Below, piece by piece: positions 62,097 to 64,000 of a stretch of DNA of 64,000 nt; within the stretch, counting starts at the first letter, position 1; the number at the start of each line of letters is the position of its first letter. Source of the stretch: an uncultured Erythrobacter sp. (lineage in GTDB: Bacteria; Pseudomonadota; Alphaproteobacteria; Sphingomonadales; Sphingomonadaceae); NCBI GenBank assembly GCA_947502815.1, contig CANNBH010000001.1:2142818-2206817 (forward strand). The letters run 5' to 3'. The position numbers and the translations under genes are program-made. The notes beneath the pieces were generated by a model, which worked only from the letters and a program-made list of their open reading frames with translations, was not told the DNA's origin and did not search any database.

Positions 62097-62852
62097 ATGC
62101 ACAGCGAAAACGCTGCAACGCCTCTCAGACTGGGCGTAAACATTGATCATGTTGCGACCATCCGCAATGCGCGCGGGGGCGATCATCCCGATCCTGTGCG
62201 AGCGGCTCAGATCGTTGCAAGCGTTGGCGGAGACGGCATCACAGCCCATTTGCGCGAAGATCGCCGGCACATCCGCGACGAGGATTTGGCGCGCATCCAA
62301 GATGCGACCGACCTGCCGCTCAATCTGGAAATGGCTGCGACACCGGAAATGTTGGGGATTGCGCTGCGGCACAAACCCCACGCGGCCTGTATCGTCCCTG
62401 AAAAACGGGAAGAACGCACCACTGAAGGCGGGCTGGACGCCGCCGGTTTGCACAACACACTGGTCCCGATTGTGGATAGACTGCGAGAGGCGGAAATTCG
62501 TGTTTCGCTGTTTATTGAGGCGGATGAACGTCAATTGGACACCGCTTTGCGCCTTGGAGTTCCGGTGGTCGAATTTCATACGGGCGAATATGCGCATGCA
62601 ATTCTGGACGAAGACGGCGAACGCACTGCAAAGGAGCTGCGGCGGATAACCGATATGGCGGCCTTGGCCGCTAAGAACGGGATCGAACCCCATGCTGGCC
62701 ACGGCCTGACCTTTGACAATGTACAGCCGATTGCTGCTATCCCGCAACTCGCAGAGTTGAATATCGGACACTACCTTATAGCAGAGGCGGTCTTCACCGG
62801 TCTTGAACCAGCGATCCGGCGGATGCGCGATTTGATGGATACCGCGCGATGA
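62097..62852 (+). CDS. pdxJ: Pyridoxine 5'-phosphate synthase
   Basis: The 251-aa TIM barrel starts LRLGVNIDHVATIRNARGGD, the PdxJ hallmark. Other marks are DGITAHLREDRRHI, EMLGIALRHKPHAACIVPEK and GHGLTFDNVQPIA. It condenses 1-deoxyxylulose 5-phosphate with aminoacetone phosphate. It is second in pyrE-pdxJ-orf-acpS-lepB. Confidence 0.97.
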   Translation: MHSENAATPLRLGVNIDHVATIRNARGGDHPDPVRAAQIVASVGGDGITAHLREDRRHIRDEDLARIQDATDLPLNLEMAATPEMLGIALRHKPHAACIVPEKREERTTEGGLDAAGLHNTLVPIVDRLREAEIRVSLFIEADERQLDTALRLGVPVVEFHTGEYAHAILDEDGERTAKELRRITDMAALAAKNGIEPHAGHGLTFDNVQPIAAIPQLAELNIGHYLIAEAVFTGLEPAIRRMRDLMDTAR

Positions 62853-62867
62853 AGGCTGCGCAATAGT

Positions 62868-63152
62868 ATGCCTGATCCAGACTTACCCGCACTGTCGAAG
62901 GCGCAAAAACGATGGTCGTTTGGCGCGGCGGCCTTGTTTCTGGTTGCGGTCGCATTTCTGGGCTTTGCCCTAAACACCGGCATCATGCGCGGATTTGCGA
63001 TTGGCTGGGTCGGTTTGCAGATCTTAGGGTATGTCGGCGCGCTCAAATTCGCCAAGGGTGATTTTGCGCACCCCTTGTTCAAATCTCAGGTGATGCTTCA
63101 TATCATTGCACTGACGTTGCTCATCGTGAGCGTAACAAAGGCGACTCAATGA
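62868..63152 (+). CDS. Small three-helix membrane protein
   Basis: The 94-aa protein has three hydrophobic segments ([51 protein letters not shown]). I do not recognise the family. It lies 15 nt after pdxJ and overlaps acpS by 4 nt, so it is co-translated with them. Confidence 0.7.
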   Translation: MPDPDLPALSKAQKRWSFGAAALFLVAVAFLGFALNTGIMRGFAIGWVGLQILGYVGALKFAKGDFAHPLFKSQVMLHIIALTLLIVSVTKATQ

Positions 63153-63553
63153 TTATCGGCCTCGGTTCTGACCTGTGCAATATTGATCGCATCGCCAATT
63201 CGCTTGAGCGATATGGGGAGCGTTTTGAGAACCGTGTCTTCACCGAAGTTGAAAGAGCCAAGGCGCGAAAGCGCCCTTACACAATCGCCGGAACATACGC
63301 GAAAAGGTTTGCCGCCAAAGAAGCCTTTTCCAAGGCCGTAGGGACCGGGTTTCGCCGCGGCGTCTTTATGAAAGATATCGGAGTGGTCAACGCGCCGTCG
63401 GGTGCACCGACGCTGGCGTTGACCGGCGGTGCAGCAAAGCGGCTTGAAGAAATGATCCCGCCGGGCCATGAGGTCCATATCCACATGACCTTGACCGACG
63501 ATCACCCGTGGGCGCAGGCCTTTGTTATAATCGAGGCGCACCCAAAACCGTGA
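63149..63553 (+). CDS. acpS: Holo-[acyl-carrier-protein] synthase
   Basis: The 134-aa protein has [15 protein letters not shown] (metal Asp) and [17 protein letters not shown] (metal Glu), the AcpS signature. It transfers phosphopantetheine from CoA to acyl carrier protein. It is coupled to the membrane ORF upstream, and lepB follows after 25 nt. Confidence 0.96.
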   Translation: MIIGLGSDLCNIDRIANSLERYGERFENRVFTEVERAKARKRPYTIAGTYAKRFAAKEAFSKAVGTGFRRGVFMKDIGVVNAPSGAPTLALTGGAAKRLEEMIPPGHEVHIHMTLTDDHPWAQAFVIIEAHPKP

Positions 63554-63578
63554 CGTTACAATCAGCGAAATCAAAAAA

Positions 63579-64000
63579 TTGAACAACAGCGACACGCCCA
63601 AAACCGAAGTCGACACCTCCACCCCTGAGGAACGAGACGCGCGAGCCAGAGAATCTTTGGACAAAATGGCCAAGTCTGCCGTAGCCAAAGGCGCCGTCGA
63701 AGCGGCTGGCGACGCCGACGGCGAAAAGGTCAATTGGTTTGCTGAATTCCGCGGATTGGCTCTCATGCTACTTGCAGTGCTTGCGTTCCACAGTCTTGTG
63801 GCCAAGCCGTTTTACATCCCGTCCACTTCGATGATGCCCGCCTTGCATGTGGGTGACCGTTTGGTGGTGAGCAAATATCCCTATGGATGGTCATGGGCCT
63901 CGGCCAGTTTCCACCTATTGCCGCGCAGCGATTGGCGAGTGATGGGATCCGTTCCCGAATATGGCGACATCGTGATACCAGTGCACCCAATTCGCAATGA
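63579..64000 (+). CDS. lepB: Signal peptidase I, cut by window end
   Basis: The visible 140 codons begin with an acidic cytoplasmic tail (about 45 residues). A membrane helix (GLALMLLAVLAFHSLVAKPF) leads straight into IPSTSMMPALHVGDRLVVSK, where the second Ser is the catalytic residue. The general-base Lys lies past the window. The start appears to be TTG 63579. It removes Sec signal peptides in the periplasm; the acpS-lepB order is typical of the group. Confidence 0.92.
   Translation, partial: MNNSDTPKTEVDTSTPEERDARARESLDKMAKSAVAKGAVEAAGDADGEKVNWFAEFRGLALMLLAVLAFHSLVAKPFYIPSTSMMPALHVGDRLVVSKYPYGWSWASASFHLLPRSDWRVMGSVPEYGDIVIPVHPIRN

Overview
The window is a chromosomal segment from an alphaproteobacterium of the Sphingomonadales, most likely Erythrobacteraceae. 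This rests on gene content and order: a class I lysyl-tRNA synthetase, the coxB-coxA-ctaB-small ORF-ctaG-coxC-DUF983-SURF1-thrC run, pyrE-pdxJ-acpS-lepB, a class II (plant/alphaproteobacterial) glutamate-cysteine ligase beside rsmE, and a GC-rich composition. It is core chromosome and dense; no integrase, transposase, prophage or CRISPR array was found.

Layout. 1-9.4 kb: 3' end of a sensor kinase gene, a polysaccharide deacetylase, tRNA-Ile(CAT) and tRNA-Pro(TGG), a DUF1800/DUF1501 pair, an M28 peptidase and ettA. 9.4-10.3 kb: the most unusual stretch. It holds an HTH protein with unlike composition, an AT-rich patch with DnaA-box-like sites, and a 75-nt tRNA-like element that keeps an alanine-type acceptor stem (G3.U70, A73, CCA) but lacks normal D and anticodon arms. 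10.3-19.3 kb: a diguanylate cyclase and a degenerate GGDEF partner, an FMN-oxidase-like protein, an Arg-rich repeat RcnB-like protein, a prolyl-hydroxylase-like oxygenase, lysK, a metal-linked pair and a TM2 protein. 19.5-25.9 kb: DinG-like helicase with an overlapping 7TM-AraC regulator, a sterol-desaturase-family hydroxylase, a SixA-like phosphatase, and soxR divergent from a VOC gene across a near-consensus SoxR promoter. 26.3-31.6 kb: ubiA/SRAP operon, rsmE-gshA, two tandem monooxygenase-fold paralogues, and a wrecked di-haem cytochrome c peroxidase gene.

31.6-46.6 kb: ICMT-like membrane methyltransferase, bamB with a YfgM-like partner, glycosyltransferase, hydrolase, SelO, an aldehyde dehydrogenase (astD-like), a lipoprotein, an unexplained structured intergenic region (41.46-41.59 kb), rarD, pyrC, an ATP-grasp/YgfZ pair, TetR and GNAT genes. 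46.8-49.7 kb: rpmA-rplU (L21 with an Ala/Lys tail and a folded leader), a lipoprotein-fnrL pair, and a small membrane gene behind a perfect FNR box. 49.7-61.2 kb, all on the minus strand: a long respiratory and biosynthetic run (coxB to SURF1, then thrC, an rRNA-type methyltransferase, a 67-aa ORF, folB, a Rossmann-like ORF, moaA, moaD, moaE). 61.4-64 kb: a 19-codon leader ORF, pyrE, pdxJ, a membrane ORF, acpS, and lepB cut by the window end.

Themes are aerobic respiration (aa3-type oxidase and assembly factors), oxygen/redox sensing (FnrL, SoxR), envelope assembly (BamB) and cofactor synthesis (molybdopterin, folate, pyridoxal, ubiquinone). The best candidate for something undescribed is the tRNA-Ala-like RNA at 10106-10180; next is the structured region at 41460-41590. 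All family assignments are by reading motifs; no database search was run.
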